Assembly (NCBI GenBank): GCA_017527495.1
Contig: JAFXPY010000023.1
Location: 1 to 32,217 of the forward strand
DNA from: Paludibacteraceae bacterium
Lineage (GTDB): Bacteria > Bacteroidota > Bacteroidia > Bacteroidales > Paludibacteraceae
Length of the DNA stretch: 32,217 bases
Direction: 5' to 3'
A program made the position numbers and the translations under genes. This document shows, piece by piece, positions 24,578 to 32,217 of the stretch. Numbering within the stretch: position 1 is the first letter of the stretch; the number at the start of each line of letters is the position of its first letter. The notes beneath the pieces were generated by a model. It was not told the origin of the DNA and ran no database searches. It was given only the letters and a program-made list of their open reading frames with translations.

Positions 24578-24621
24578 AGCAAGATACTAACATTTTAACA
24601 ATCAAATAAATACCATCAATT

Positions 24622-26634
24622 ATGAATGACACAAAACTTATGAACAAAGCGGCTGACAACATTCGTATGTTGGCTGTGGCTGCTGTAGAAAAAGCTAAAT
24701 CAGGTCACCCTGGCGGTGCTATGGGTGGTGCCGACTTTATCAATGTGCTTTACTCTGAATTTTTGGAGTACGACCCCGAAAATCCGGCATGGGAACAACG
24801 CGATCGTTTTTTCCTTGACCCCGGTCACATGGCTCCTATGCTTTACAGCGTATTGACATGCGCGGGCTATTTCAAGCTTGAAGACCTTCAGAACTTGCGC
24901 CAATGGGGCTCTGTAACACCCGGACACCCCGAGCGCAACATTATGCGCGGCATAGAAAACACAAGTGGTCCGCTCGGTCAGGGGCACACCTATGCTGTAG
25001 GCGCTGCTATAGCAGCCAAATTCCTGCAAGCACGCTTTGGTTACGTTATGGACCAAACCATATATGCGTTTATCTCTGACGGCGGCGTACAAGAGGAGAT
25101 CTCGCAAGGTGCAGGCCGCTTGGCAGGACATCTTGGATTGGACAACCTCATTATGTTCTACGACTCAAACGAGATACAACTCTCGACAGAGTGCCGTGAT
25201 GTTACATCTGAAGATGTCCGCAAGAAATATGAAGCATGGAATTGGTTCGTTCTCGAAATTGACGGCAACGACCCCGTACAAATACGCGAGGCACTGCTTC
25301 AAGCCAAAGCAGAGAAAGAACGCCCGACACTGATTATCGGACACACACGCATGGGCAAAGGCGCACTGACAGAAGATGGACAGTCGTTTGAGGGTAAATG
25401 TTCTACCCATGGTCAGCCAATAGGCAAATCAGGAGCTTCGTTCGCTGCCACAATAGCTAATCTCGGCGGTCATGCTGCAGAGCCATTCCAGATTTTCCCT
25501 GAGACAAAATCGCTGTACGCTAATCGCCGCGAGGACTTGAAGCGTATCGTGGCAGAGAAAAAAGCTCTGAAAGCAGAATGGGCAAAACAAAATCCTGAAC
25601 TTGCCGCACAATATGAACTCTATTTCAGCGGTAAAGCACCAAAGATTGATTGGAGCTTGATTCAACAAAAGCCGGGAGCTGCCACACGCGGTGCTTCAGC
25701 AATAGTACTGAGCAGTTTGGCACAACAGGTTGGTAATATGGTTGTTGCGTCAGCCGATTTAAGCAATTCAGACAAGACAGATGGTTTCTTGAAGAAGACA
25801 CACGCCTTTAAAAAAGGCGACTTCAGCGGTGCCTTCTTGCAAGCCGGTGTGAGCGAGCTTACTATGGCATGCGTTTGTATAGGTATGGCACTGCATGGCG
25901 GCGTTATTCCTGCATGCGGAACATTCTTTGTATTCTCCGACTACATGAAACCTGCAGTACGTATGGCAGCCTTGATGGAAGTGCCTGTCAAATTTATTTG
26001 GACACACGATGCCTTCCGCGTTGGCGAAGACGGTCCTACACACGAACCTGTTGAACAAGAGGCACAAATACGCCTTATGGAGAAGCTCAAAAACCACTCA
26101 GGCAAAAATTCAATGCTCGTTGTTCGTCCTGCAGACGCTGAAGAGACAACGCTTGCATGGAAACTTGCGATGGAAAACACAGAGACACCTACTGCACTGA
26201 TTTTCAGTCGTCAGAACATACCTAATGTGCCACATATCGACAAAGAAGGATTTGAAAAAGGCGCATATATTGTAGAGAAAGACACCGACCCGCAAGTTGT
26301 TCTTTTGGCTTCAGGCTCTGAAGTGTCAACCCTTGTTGCAGGTGCCGAACTGCTTCGCAAAGATGGCGTGAGACTGCAAATAGTAAGTGTTCCGAGCGAA
26401 GGGCTGTTCCGCAGTCAGAGCAAAGAATACCAAGAGCAAGTACTGCCAAAAGGTGTTAAACGCTTTGGTATGACAGCAGGACTGCCGGTTACACTGGAGG
26501 GACTCGTAGGCGAAAATGGCGCAATATGGGGACTTGAAAGTTTCGGCTTCAGCGCACCATACGAAGTGCTCGATGAGAAACTCGGCTTCACAGCACAAAA
26601 TGTTTACGAACAAGTGATGAAATTGGTCAAGTAG
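24622..26634 (+). CDS. tkt: Transketolase
   Basis: The protein has 670 aa, the normal length for bacterial transketolase. It moves two-carbon ketol units between sugar phosphates in the non-oxidative pentose phosphate pathway, using thiamine diphosphate and a divalent metal; it acts as a cytosolic dimer. Visible signatures are SGHPGGAMGGAD (His29), GPLGQGHTYAVG (about 116-127), and a cofactor/metal-binding stretch with Asp153 (ISDGGVQEE). This last stretch has Ser-Asp-Gly-Gly in place of the usual Gly-Asp-Gly. GHTRMGKG follows, then the catalytic Glu412 in GVSE, and HDAFRVGEDGPTHEPVEQ (about 461-479) in the pyrimidine-binding domain. The C-terminal domain is complete. The gene stands alone, 88 bp after the DUF6048-type gene, with no clear promoter consensus in the gap. 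It is intact. Confidence 0.98.
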   Translation: MNDTKLMNKAADNIRMLAVAAVEKAKSGHPGGAMGGADFINVLYSEFLEYDPENPAWEQRDRFFLDPGHMAPMLYSVLTCAGYFKLEDLQNLRQWGSVTPGHPERNIMRGIENTSGPLGQGHTYAVGAAIAAKFLQARFGYVMDQTIYAFISDGGVQEEISQGAGRLAGHLGLDNLIMFYDSNEIQLSTECRDVTSEDVRKKYEAWNWFVLEIDGNDPVQIREALLQAKAEKERPTLIIGHTRMGKGALTEDGQSFEGKCSTHGQPIGKSGASFAATIANLGGHAAEPFQIFPETKSLYANRREDLKRIVAEKKALKAEWAKQNPELAAQYELYFSGKAPKIDWSLIQQKPGAATRGASAIVLSSLAQQVGNMVVASADLSNSDKTDGFLKKTHAFKKGDFSGAFLQAGVSELTMACVCIGMALHGGVIPACGTFFVFSDYMKPAVRMAALMEVPVKFIWTHDAFRVGEDGPTHEPVEQEAQIRLMEKLKNHSGKNSMLVVRPADAEETTLAWKLAMENTETPTALIFSRQNIPNVPHIDKEGFEKGAYIVEKDTDPQVVLLASGSEVSTLVAGAELLRKDGVRLQIVSVPSEGLFRSQSKEYQEQVLPKGVKRFGMTAGLPVTLEGLVGENGAIWGLESFGFSAPYEVLDEKLGFTAQNVYEQVMKLVK

Positions 26635-26647
26635 TATTTAACGACTA

Positions 26648-27023
26648 ATGTCCTACAAACAGATAGAAAAGAAGCGTAACGAATGGCTTGCAACAAGCAA
26701 GTGTCTCGTTACATAATTGCTCCGTTATATTGAGCATCGCGCTATGTTGCGCGATGCTCAATTGGATGCAATCAAGACCTGTCTTTTCAGGAAGATTTCT
26801 CGCAGGACTTTCTACATATAAGCCGCAATTAAGACAATCGGACCAGATTATCATTATTGAGACCAAGGACAAAGATTTTGCGGCTAAATTTATACGCAAC
26901 GCAACTTTGTGGAAACAAAATTTGTGCAAAAGAATAATGAGAGATTCGACCATGAACATTTCAAGTTTCTTAAGACGCACAAACACCGGAACAGCAAATT
27001 CAGAAGACATTACAAGCAATTAA
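26648..27023 (+). pseudogene. Possible remnant of a larger protein-coding gene
   Basis: From the ATG at 26648 the plus strand reads MSYKQIEKKRNEWLATSK and stops after 22 codons. This looks like a genuine charged helical N-terminus. In another frame, after the hairpin at 26730-26761, a stretch contains FSGRFLAGLSTYKPQL, DQIIIIETKDKDFAAKFI and a Ser/Thr-rich end stopping at 27021-27023. The Glu-Thr-Lys inside a hydrophobic strand is reminiscent of the ends of nuclease or helicase-type defence proteins, but I cannot name a family. The arrangement fits a start and an end of a gene left after internal deletion. The alternative is chance open frames. Confidence 0.25.
26730..26761. repeat. Perfect 13-bp inverted repeat
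   Basis: TTGAGCATCGCGC (26730-26742) pairs exactly with 26749-26761 around a 6-nt loop (TATGTT). It is GC-rich and about 96 bp downstream of the tkt stop. No T-tract follows on either strand, so it may stabilise the tkt 3' end rather than act as a classical terminator. Confidence 0.7.
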
Positions 27024-27038
27024 CAATTTCTTCAATAT

Positions 27039-28205
27039 ATGAATACATTGACTATCATAGACAAAGACTATGCTGAATGGCTGAAAAACCTAAAAAAAAG
27101 ATACCGCAGATGTCAGATTAAAGCCGCAGTAAAAGTCAATCAAGAGGTTATTCGCTTTTATTGGGAATTGGGGCATGATATTGTGGAAATGCATGTAGAA
27201 GAGCGATGGGGGGAAAGCATAATTGATAAATTAGCAGTTGATTTGAAAAGGGAGATTCCGGGAATTTCAGGGATTAGCCGTCGTAATATCTATTATTGCA
27301 AACAATTTTATTTGCTTTATTATCAACAAATTGAAAAAATGCCACAAGCTGTGGCACAAATAGATGAAAGTCAATCATATCCAACGCATTTAAATGATGA
27401 GCTGAAATTTGTGCCACAAGCTGTGGCACAATTAGATGTCAAACAGGAGAGAATCTCTTTTTTGTTAAATAGTCTTTTTTCTGTTCCATGGGGGCATCAT
27501 CGGTTCATAATAGATCGTTGTTCTACAAATCCCGATAAAGCACTGTTCTTTGTCCATCAGACGGTGGCAAACGGCTGGAGTCGCAGCATGCTGCTGAATT
27601 TCCTTGATACCGATTTATATGAGCGACAAGGCAAGGCTATCAGCAACTTCTCGCGAACACTGCCTGATGAGACAAGCGACCTTGCACAAGAAATTACCAA
27701 AGACCCTTACGATTTCGCTTTTACAGGGATTACAGGACGGTATAATGAGCGGCTACTGAAAGACAAACTGCTGAACAACATCACCAATTTTCTGATAGAA
27801 CTCGGTACCGGATTTGCGTATGTTGGAAAGGAATATCGCTTAGAAATAGGAGAAACGGAAAACTTTATAGACCTGCTGTTTTATAATTTGAAGTTGAGAT
27901 GCTATGTCGCAGTAGAGGTAAAGACCGGAAAATTCGAGTCGCGCGATATTGGACAGTTGGGGACATATATGGTGGCGGTTGACCATATGCTCTGTTCTAA
28001 GTATGATAATAAAACCATTGGGCTACTTATATGCAAATCCAAAGATACCATTATGGCACGCTATGCACTTGAGTCAAGCGCACAGCCTATCGGCATTTCT
28101 GAATATGAATTAGAGAAATTCTATCCGGAGAAAATAGAGGGCACCATACCTACCATCGAAGAGATAGAAACCAAATTGACTGAAATAATCAAATCCAACA
28201 AATAA
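27039..28205 (+). CDS. DUF1016/YhcG-type PD-(D/E)XK nuclease-like protein
   Basis: The protein has 388 aa. Residues about 1-180 form the helical, DNA-binding-like N-terminal domain of the DUF1016 family (VKVNQEVIRFYWELGHDI, ISRRNIYYCKQFY, VPWGHHRFIIDR). The C-terminal half is the nuclease-like domain, with Asp278 in NFIDLLFYN and Glu293-Val-Lys295 in YVAVEVKTGKF, giving the D-(x)14-E-x-K arrangement of PD-(D/E)XK enzymes. Family members occur in restriction-modification and mobile contexts; their substrates are poorly defined. Between the domains is a duplicated segment: MPQAVAQIDE and, 24 codons later, VPQAVAQLDV. The gene starts 16 bp after the possible remnant to its left and is followed by 138 bp of non-coding DNA before leuS. 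It sits between housekeeping genes, so it is probably an insertion into a conserved neighbourhood. It appears intact. Confidence 0.88.
   Translation: MNTLTIIDKDYAEWLKNLKKRYRRCQIKAAVKVNQEVIRFYWELGHDIVEMHVEERWGESIIDKLAVDLKREIPGISGISRRNIYYCKQFYLLYYQQIEKMPQAVAQIDESQSYPTHLNDELKFVPQAVAQLDVKQERISFLLNSLFSVPWGHHRFIIDRCSTNPDKALFFVHQTVANGWSRSMLLNFLDTDLYERQGKAISNFSRTLPDETSDLAQEITKDPYDFAFTGITGRYNERLLKDKLLNNITNFLIELGTGFAYVGKEYRLEIGETENFIDLLFYNLKLRCYVAVEVKTGKFESRDIGQLGTYMVAVDHMLCSKYDNKTIGLLICKSKDTIMARYALESSAQPIGISEYELEKFYPEKIEGTIPTIEEIETKLTEIIKSNK
27340..27430. repeat. Two in-frame palindromic repeats inside the DUF1016 gene
   Basis: The 19-bp palindrome TGCCACAAGCTGTGGCACA occurs at 27340-27358 and 27412-27430, 72 bp (24 codons) apart. 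Both encode Pro-Gln-Ala-Val-Ala-Gln. Each copy can fold as a 7-bp stem with a 3-nt loop. The DNA identity is higher than that of the flanking codons. Confidence 0.85.
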
Positions 28206-28343
28206 ATTATAGCAATTAGATAAGTACCTCATTTTTAAGAATAGATTATAATTGACAACAATGTACGCACAAAGCAAAAAAAACGTAAGGCATTGACTAC
28301 TCATATTATTACGAACAATCGGAATAATAAACAACATATAATA

Positions 28344-31199
28344 ATGGAATATAATTTTCAAGAAATCGAAAATCGTTGGCAAGGTTATTGGCGCCGCGAG
28401 AACCTCTACGAGGTGAAAAACAAAAGTGACAAACCTAAGTATTATGTCCTCGACATGTTTCCCTACCCTTCCGGAGCAGGACTGCACGTAGGTCATCCAT
28501 TAGGCTACATAGCGTCTGACATTTTCAGTCGCTACAAAAGATTGCAAGGATTTAATGTGCTCCACCCTATGGGCTTCGACGCATACGGCCTACCTGCTGA
28601 GCAATATGCCATTCAGACAGGACAACACCCGGAAGTGACCACGATGAAAAATATCGCCCGTTACTGCGAGCAACTGAATAAAATCGGTTTCTGCTACGAC
28701 TGGATGCGACAAATACGCACATGCGATCCTGAGTATTACCACTGGACACAATGGGCCTTTGCCAAAATGTTTGAACACTACTACGACAACGACGCAGAGA
28801 AAGCACTGCCTATCAGCGAGTTGATAGCACATTTTGAAAAACATGGCACTGAAGGTATCAATGCAGCACAATCAGAAGAACTTCATTTCACGGCAGAAGA
28901 ATGGAATGCTATGGACGAGAAACGCCAACAAGAAGTGTTGATGAATTATCGCATTGCATATCTCTCTGATACAAAGGTGAATTGGTGTCCTGCATTGGGC
29001 ACAGTACTTGCCAACGACGAAGTGTCGGAAGGTCTCTCCGTTCGTGGCGGTCACCCTGTTGAGCAACGCGTTATGCGTCAATGGAGTCTGCGCGTTTCTG
29101 CCTATGCCAAACGACTTCTTGAAGGATTAGACAGAATAGACTGGACAGACTCTCTCAAAGAGACGCAACGCAATTGGATTGGACGTTCAGAAGGCGCCGA
29201 GATGACCTTTGTAGTTAAAGACACCAACCTGCCTATCAAGATATTTACCACGCGTTGCGACACCATCTATGGCGTAACATTTATGGTGCTTGCTCCGGAA
29301 AGCGAATATGTGGCACATGTTGTTACACCTGAGCAGCAACAAGCCGTCGATGACTATCTCGACCAAGTGAAGCGCCGCACCGAGCGCGAGCGTATCTCCG
29401 ACCGCCGTATGACAGGCGTATTCAGTGGCTCGTACGCCATTTGCCCTATCACAAATCGTGAAGTGCCGATTTACATTTCCGACTATGTATTGGCCGGTTA
29501 CGGAACAGGTGCTATCATGGCAGTACCGGCTCACGACAGTCGCGACTACGCCTTTGCGCGCGCCTTCAATCTTGATATTATTCCGCTAATTGAGGGTGCC
29601 GACATATCAGAACAAAGTTTCGATGCCAAAGAGGGTAAGATGATGAACTCAGGCATTCTGAATGGCTTGGAAGTGAAGGATGCTATCCGCACAATGAAAG
29701 AATATATTGAAGCTAATAACCTCGGCAAAGTGAAGGTCAACTACCGTCTGCGCGATGCCATATTCAGTCGCCAACGCTATTGGGGCGAGCCATTCCCGAT
29801 TTACTATAAAGACGGAATGCCCTATCTCATTCCTTACAACCGCATGCCTCTTTGCCTGCCTGAAGTGGATAAGTTTCTGCCGACAGAGACGGGCGAGCCA
29901 CCACTCGGCAACGCTAAGGTATGGGCATGGGACGAGAGACGTCAGCTCATCGTGGAAAACGAACAGATTGACAATAAGTACATATTCCCGCTCGAGCTGA
30001 ACACCATGCCGGGCTTTGCAGGCTCATCAGCCTACTACCTTCGCTATATGGACCCACGCAACGACAACGAACTTGTCAGCCGCGAGGCAAACGAATACTG
30101 GCAACAAGTTGACCTCTACATAGGCGGAACAGAGCATGCCACAGGGCATTTGATTTACAGTCGTTTCTGGAACAAATTTTTGTTCGACCTCGGATTGATT
30201 TGCAAAGACGAACCTTTTGCCAAACTTATCAATCAGGGTATGATACAAGGACGTAGCAACTTTGTTTATCGCTATATAGGCGAAGGCGCAACAGGCAATC
30301 TCTTTATCAGCTACAACCTCATTGACAATCCGGAATACAAAGACAAAGTGCAACCGGTGCATGTTGATGTCAATATTGTGAAAAACGATATACTTGACAT
30401 AGACGCCTTCAGACGCTGGATGCCTGAATTTGCAAACGCCGAATTTGTTTATTCCGATGGCACACGAGACATTGACAACCCCTACATAGGCACACCATCA
30501 GAGAAACAATATATCTGCGGCAGTGCGGTAGAAAAAATGTCGAAATCGATGTTCAACGTAGTCAATCCTGATGATGTCGTTGAGCGCTACGGAGCCGACA
30601 CACTGCGTTTGTACGAGATGTTCCTTGGTCCGCTCGAGCAATCGAAGCCATGGGACACCAACGGAATAGATGGTGTACACCGCTTCTTGCGCCGTTTCTG
30701 GGCAATGTTTGAGAGCATCAGCGACGAACAGCCCACAGCCGACGAATTGCGCTCACTACACAAAACAATAAAGAAAGTAAGCTACGATATTGAGCATTTC
30801 TCGTTCAACACATCAGTGCCGGCATTTATGATATGCCAAAATGAGTTGAGCCAGCTGAAATGCAACAAAAGGGCAATACTTGAGCCACTCGTCATACTGA
30901 TTGCCCCATTTGCACCTCATATAGCCGAAGAGCTCTATCACCAATTAGGGCACGAGACATCAGTGTGCGACGCACAATGGCCACAATACGACGAAAAACT
31001 GATAGAACAAAACAATGTGAAATACCCGATAAGTTTCAATGGTAAGACACGTTTCTTTGTTGAATTGGACAAGTCATTAGGCAAAGACGAGATAGAAAAA
31101 ATCATTATGTCGGATGCTCAGACGGCCAAATTCCTCAACGGAGCAGCCCCAAAAAAGGTTATTGTCGTTCCAGGGAAGATAGTCAACATAGTTATATAA
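28344..31199 (+). CDS. leuS: Leucyl-tRNA synthetase
   Basis: The protein has 951 aa from the ATG at 28344 ([16 protein letters not shown]), the canonical N-terminus. An upstream in-frame ATG at 28293 would add 17 Asn/Thr-rich residues and is unlikely. The enzyme charges tRNA-Leu with leucine in the cytosol. The class I signature His48-Val-Gly-His51 lies in [14 protein letters not shown]. The CP1 editing domain carries TTRCDTIYG and [19 protein letters not shown]. The KMSKS loop is at residues 731-735, followed by [18 protein letters not shown]. The anticodon-binding and C-terminal domains are complete. An insertion at about residues 150-190 ([34 protein letters not shown], shown here only as motifs [12 protein letters not shown] and [11 protein letters not shown]) lengthens the protein beyond the E. 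coli enzyme. It is followed by a strong terminator and then tRNA-Lys. Confidence 0.98.
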   Translation: MEYNFQEIENRWQGYWRRENLYEVKNKSDKPKYYVLDMFPYPSGAGLHVGHPLGYIASDIFSRYKRLQGFNVLHPMGFDAYGLPAEQYAIQTGQHPEVTTMKNIARYCEQLNKIGFCYDWMRQIRTCDPEYYHWTQWAFAKMFEHYYDNDAEKALPISELIAHFEKHGTEGINAAQSEELHFTAEEWNAMDEKRQQEVLMNYRIAYLSDTKVNWCPALGTVLANDEVSEGLSVRGGHPVEQRVMRQWSLRVSAYAKRLLEGLDRIDWTDSLKETQRNWIGRSEGAEMTFVVKDTNLPIKIFTTRCDTIYGVTFMVLAPESEYVAHVVTPEQQQAVDDYLDQVKRRTERERISDRRMTGVFSGSYAICPITNREVPIYISDYVLAGYGTGAIMAVPAHDSRDYAFARAFNLDIIPLIEGADISEQSFDAKEGKMMNSGILNGLEVKDAIRTMKEYIEANNLGKVKVNYRLRDAIFSRQRYWGEPFPIYYKDGMPYLIPYNRMPLCLPEVDKFLPTETGEPPLGNAKVWAWDERRQLIVENEQIDNKYIFPLELNTMPGFAGSSAYYLRYMDPRNDNELVSREANEYWQQVDLYIGGTEHATGHLIYSRFWNKFLFDLGLICKDEPFAKLINQGMIQGRSNFVYRYIGEGATGNLFISYNLIDNPEYKDKVQPVHVDVNIVKNDILDIDAFRRWMPEFANAEFVYSDGTRDIDNPYIGTPSEKQYICGSAVEKMSKSMFNVVNPDDVVERYGADTLRLYEMFLGPLEQSKPWDTNGIDGVHRFLRRFWAMFESISDEQPTADELRSLHKTIKKVSYDIEHFSFNTSVPAFMICQNELSQLKCNKRAILEPLVILIAPFAPHIAEELYHQLGHETSVCDAQWPQYDEKLIEQNNVKYPISFNGKTRFFVELDKSLGKDEIEKIIMSDAQTAKFLNGAAPKKVIVVPGKIVNIVI

Positions 31200-31219
31200 A
31201 GTTAAATTAAATAGCAATT

Positions 31220-31252
31220 AAAGTGCGTTTAAACATGGATTAAACGCACTTT
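31220..31252 (+). terminator. Intrinsic terminator of leuS
   Basis: AAAGTGCGTTTAA (31220-31232) pairs perfectly with 31240-31252 around a 7-nt loop and runs into TTTTT. It starts 20 bp after the leuS stop codon. Confidence 0.9.
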
Positions 31253-31295
31253 TTACTTAAAATTGCAAAAAAAATGATTTTTTTAACCAAATAAT

Positions 31296-31326
31296 TTGGT
31301 TAGTTCAAGAAAAAGCAGTAATTTTG
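31296..31326 (+). promoter_or_regulatory. Promoter of tRNA-Lys
   Basis: TTG at 31296-31298, a 20-nt spacer and TAATTTTG at 31319-31326 match the Bacteroidota promoter consensus. The tRNA begins about 40 nt downstream of the predicted start site. Confidence 0.8.
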
Positions 31327-31372
31327 CACTCGCTTTTCGAGAGAAAAGGGTGTAATAGTTTTCATAGTTGTT

Positions 31373-31445
31373 GAATCAGTAGCTCAGCAGGTAGAGCACA
31401 TCCCTTTTAAGGATGGGGTCCTGGGTTCGAGCCCCAGCTGGTTCA
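31373..31445 (+). tRNA. tRNA-Lys (anticodon UUU)
   Basis: This is a 73-nt cloverleaf. The acceptor GAATCAG pairs with CTGGTTC (one G-U); the D stem is GCTC/GAGC. The anticodon stem CATCC/GGATG carries the loop CTTTTAA, giving anticodon UUU. The variable loop is GGGTC, the T stem CTGGG/CCCAG with loop TTCGAGC, and the discriminator base is A. CCA is not encoded (CAG follows). The gene stands alone with its own promoter and terminator. Confidence 0.97.
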
Positions 31446-31450
31446 CAGAA

Positions 31451-31482
31451 AAAGAGTTCAAAATGATTTGAGCTCTTTTTTT
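31451..31482 (+). terminator. Intrinsic terminator of tRNA-Lys
   Basis: The arms at 31451-31462 and 31467-31478 form a 12-bp stem with one G-U pair and a 4-nt loop, merging into a run of seven T (31476-31482). It begins 5 nt after the tRNA. Confidence 0.9.
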
Positions 31483-31608
31483 GTATAAATGATTTTGAAG
31501 CAAAAAATAATTGATTGTTGCATATTTCAGGTTTTTTAAGGAGATAAACAACAAATAATAATATGCGGCAGACTGCGTGCCTATATCCAAATTAAAAAGA
31601 TAAGTATC

Positions 31609-31677
31609 ATGTCATATCCCTATGTCGGGACTGACACTATTGGCGTCGTGTCTGTCCGCAAAGGTTTCCGTGTATAG
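31609..31677 (+). other. 22-codon open frame of uncertain status
   Basis: ATG at 31609 opens MSYPYVGTDTIGVV, then a basic end (SVRKGFRV) and TAG at 31675-31677. The codons look ordinary rather than AT-random, and GC content is higher than in the flanks. It may be a leader peptide, a fragment of a lost gene, or part of a structured repeat. I recall similar short strings in Bacteroidales intergenic DNA but cannot confirm this. Confidence 0.2.
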
Positions 31678-31707
31678 GATGCCTTATACCTACAAATAAT
31701 GATGCTT

Positions 31708-31803
31708 ACACTAATATTAGTGTGAGTTTCTTAGGTAGGTAGAAGGTCTCCTTGCCGGGTTGCCTTGGTACGCGATAAGAAACTCGCACTTTTTTCTTAT
31801 CGC
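31708..31803 (+). repeat. Palindrome and two mutually exclusive inverted repeats
   Basis: ACACTAATATTAGTGT at 31708-31723 is a perfect 16-bp palindrome. The segment 31720-31733 pairs with 31776-31789 (13 of 14 bases). The segment 31772-31781 (GCGATAAGAA) pairs perfectly with 31794-31803. Positions 31776-31781 belong to both stems, so only one can form at a time. This geometry is that of an attenuator-like RNA switch, although no ligand-binding class is recognisable. Confidence 0.55.
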
Positions 31804-31820
31804 ATCTGCTAAAAATTTGT

Positions 31821-31877
31821 CAACAGAGAAAACTGAAGAAACTGAGAAAAATCTCAGTTTTCTCCATATCTCTGTTG
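31821..31877 (+). repeat. Compound hairpin upstream of the methyltransferase stub
   Basis: An outer 9-bp stem (CAACAGAGA at 31821-31829 with 31869-31877) encloses an inner 8-bp stem (31840-31847 with 31852-31859) capped by AAAA. The two stems are separated by internal loops that can pair in part. It lies 48 bp before the ATG at 31926. Confidence 0.6.
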
Positions 31878-31925
31878 AAAATAAGCAGAAACCGATTGAT
31901 AGTATGCGCAAAACAACTATCAATC

Positions 31926-32078
31926 ATGCCAAGAACAGACCTCGCCGTTGCCCGCAATGCTAAGAAAGATGAGTTCTATACCCAACTCGACGATATCGCC
32001 AAAGAACTCAAATACTACAAGCCTTATTTCCGCGATAAGGTGGTGCTTTGTAACTGCGATGACGGCACTTACCCATAA
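31926..32078 (+). pseudogene. Truncated EcoRI-type adenine-specific DNA methyltransferase
   Basis: Only 50 codons remain. The reading MPRTDLAVARNAKKDEFYTQ, then IAKELKYYKPYF and KVVLCNCDD, matches my memory of the N-terminus of EcoRI-type adenine methyltransferases (K-x-D-E-F-Y-T-Q, then the hydrophobic strand ending CNCDD of the cofactor-binding domain). Family members are several hundred residues long. Here the frame leaves the family pattern after CNCDD, reads GTYP and stops. The catalytic motif is absent, so the product cannot methylate DNA. No cognate restriction gene is seen. It is most likely a deletion remnant, or the fixed end of a rearranging locus. Confidence 0.65.
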
Positions 32079-32159
32079 AAAACACCAATTAATCTAATAA
32101 TCAAATAGTTATCTTAAATCTAAAAATGGGGTGAAATATCATAATTAGGGACAAAAAAT

Positions 32160-32190
32160 TTGCTTAAATTGTTGATTTGTAATAATTTTG
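32160..32190 (+). promoter_or_regulatory. Promoter for the gene starting at the right edge
   Basis: TTG at 32160-32162, a 20-nt spacer and TAATTTTG at 32183-32190 match the Bacteroidota consensus. The ATG at 32213 lies about 16 nt after the predicted transcription start. Confidence 0.75.
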
Positions 32191-32212
32191 CAACAAATAA
32201 ATTACTAAAACA

Positions 32213-32217
32213 ATGAA
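32213..32217 (+). CDS. Start of a gene cut by the window edge
   Basis: ATGAA are the last five bases, preceded by an A-rich leader (ATTACTAAAACA) and a consensus promoter. The second codon starts with AA (Lys or Asn), as in many signal peptides. The product cannot be inferred. Confidence 0.4.

Larger units (their letters stand above)
26635..27038. other. 404-bp stretch between tkt and the DUF1016 gene
   Basis: There is no convincing intact gene. It holds a strong inverted repeat at 26730-26761 and what may be gene debris at 26648-27023. Open frames exist on both strands (plus 26688-27023, minus 26645-27019), but neither has a recognisable domain and they overlap each other almost completely. 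Confidence 0.6.
31446..31925. other. 480-bp structured non-coding region after tRNA-Lys
   Basis: No convincing gene is present. It contains the tRNA terminator, a 22-codon open frame (31609-31677), a 16-bp perfect palindrome (31708-31723), two competing inverted repeats (31720-31803) and a compound hairpin (31821-31877) just before the methyltransferase stub. A 67-codon frame at 31760-31963 runs across the hairpins and ends inside the stub in another frame, so it is probably not translated. Confidence 0.55.

Noticed and set aside
26645-27019. 124-codon minus-strand frame between tkt and the DUF1016 gene
   Set aside because: No signal peptide, domain or start context. It overlaps a strong hairpin and a plus-strand frame, and neither strand is convincing as an intact gene.
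31373-31445. tRNA-Lys as an integration site for a mobile element
   Set aside because: No duplicate of the tRNA 3' end and no integrase gene is seen within the window. The methyltransferase stub alone is not enough evidence.
31760-31963. 67-codon plus-strand frame (and the opposing minus frame 31717-31923)
   Set aside because: Both cross the inverted repeats, and the plus frame runs into the methyltransferase stub in a different frame, so they are best explained as structured non-coding DNA.

Overview
The window looks like a chromosomal segment from an AT-rich member of the order Bacteroidales (Bacteroidota). Three lines of evidence point there. Three giant proteins end in type IX secretion (T9SS) type-A-like C-terminal domains. 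Several promoters match the Bacteroidota pattern (TTG, about 20 nt, TAnnTTTG). The DUF7935-, DUF6452- and DUF6048-type genes are, from memory of these families, lineage-typical. Genus cannot be assigned from the sequence alone.

Left arm (about 1-21,000, all minus strand): five surface or secreted protein genes in three apparent transcription units, read right to left. Unit A is a ~2,974 aa T9SS cargo (beta-helix-like repeats, then 8 InlB/Listeria-Bacteroides-type repeats), followed by a small Ser/Asn/Tyr-rich protein with a C-terminal membrane tail, then a hairpin terminator. Unit B has its own promoter and contains another small Ser-rich protein with a similar tail, a 1,171 aa T9SS cargo, and a terminator. 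Unit C is a 2,067 aa T9SS cargo with 17 cadherin-like beta-sandwich repeats and a terminator. Each small tailed protein is next to a T9SS cargo gene. This repeated pairing is the most system-like feature here.

Centre (21,025-22,803): about 1.8 kb of very AT-rich DNA without a convincing gene. It holds a ~132 bp tandem duplication, at least nine copies of a short palindromic element in both orientations, and a long hairpin.

Right arm (22,804-31,445, all plus strand): housekeeping and conserved genes. In order these are a DUF7935-type membrane protein, a DUF6452-type lipoprotein overlapping a DUF6048-type protein, transketolase, possible gene debris, a DUF1016/YhcG-type PD-(D/E)XK nuclease-like protein, leucyl-tRNA synthetase, and tRNA-Lys(UUU) with its own promoter and terminator.

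Right edge (31,446-32,217): structured non-coding DNA with competing inverted repeats, a 50-codon stub of an EcoRI-type adenine methyltransferase, and a near-consensus promoter reading into a gene that starts in the last five bases. No T9SS machinery, sortase/exosortase or transposase gene is in the window.
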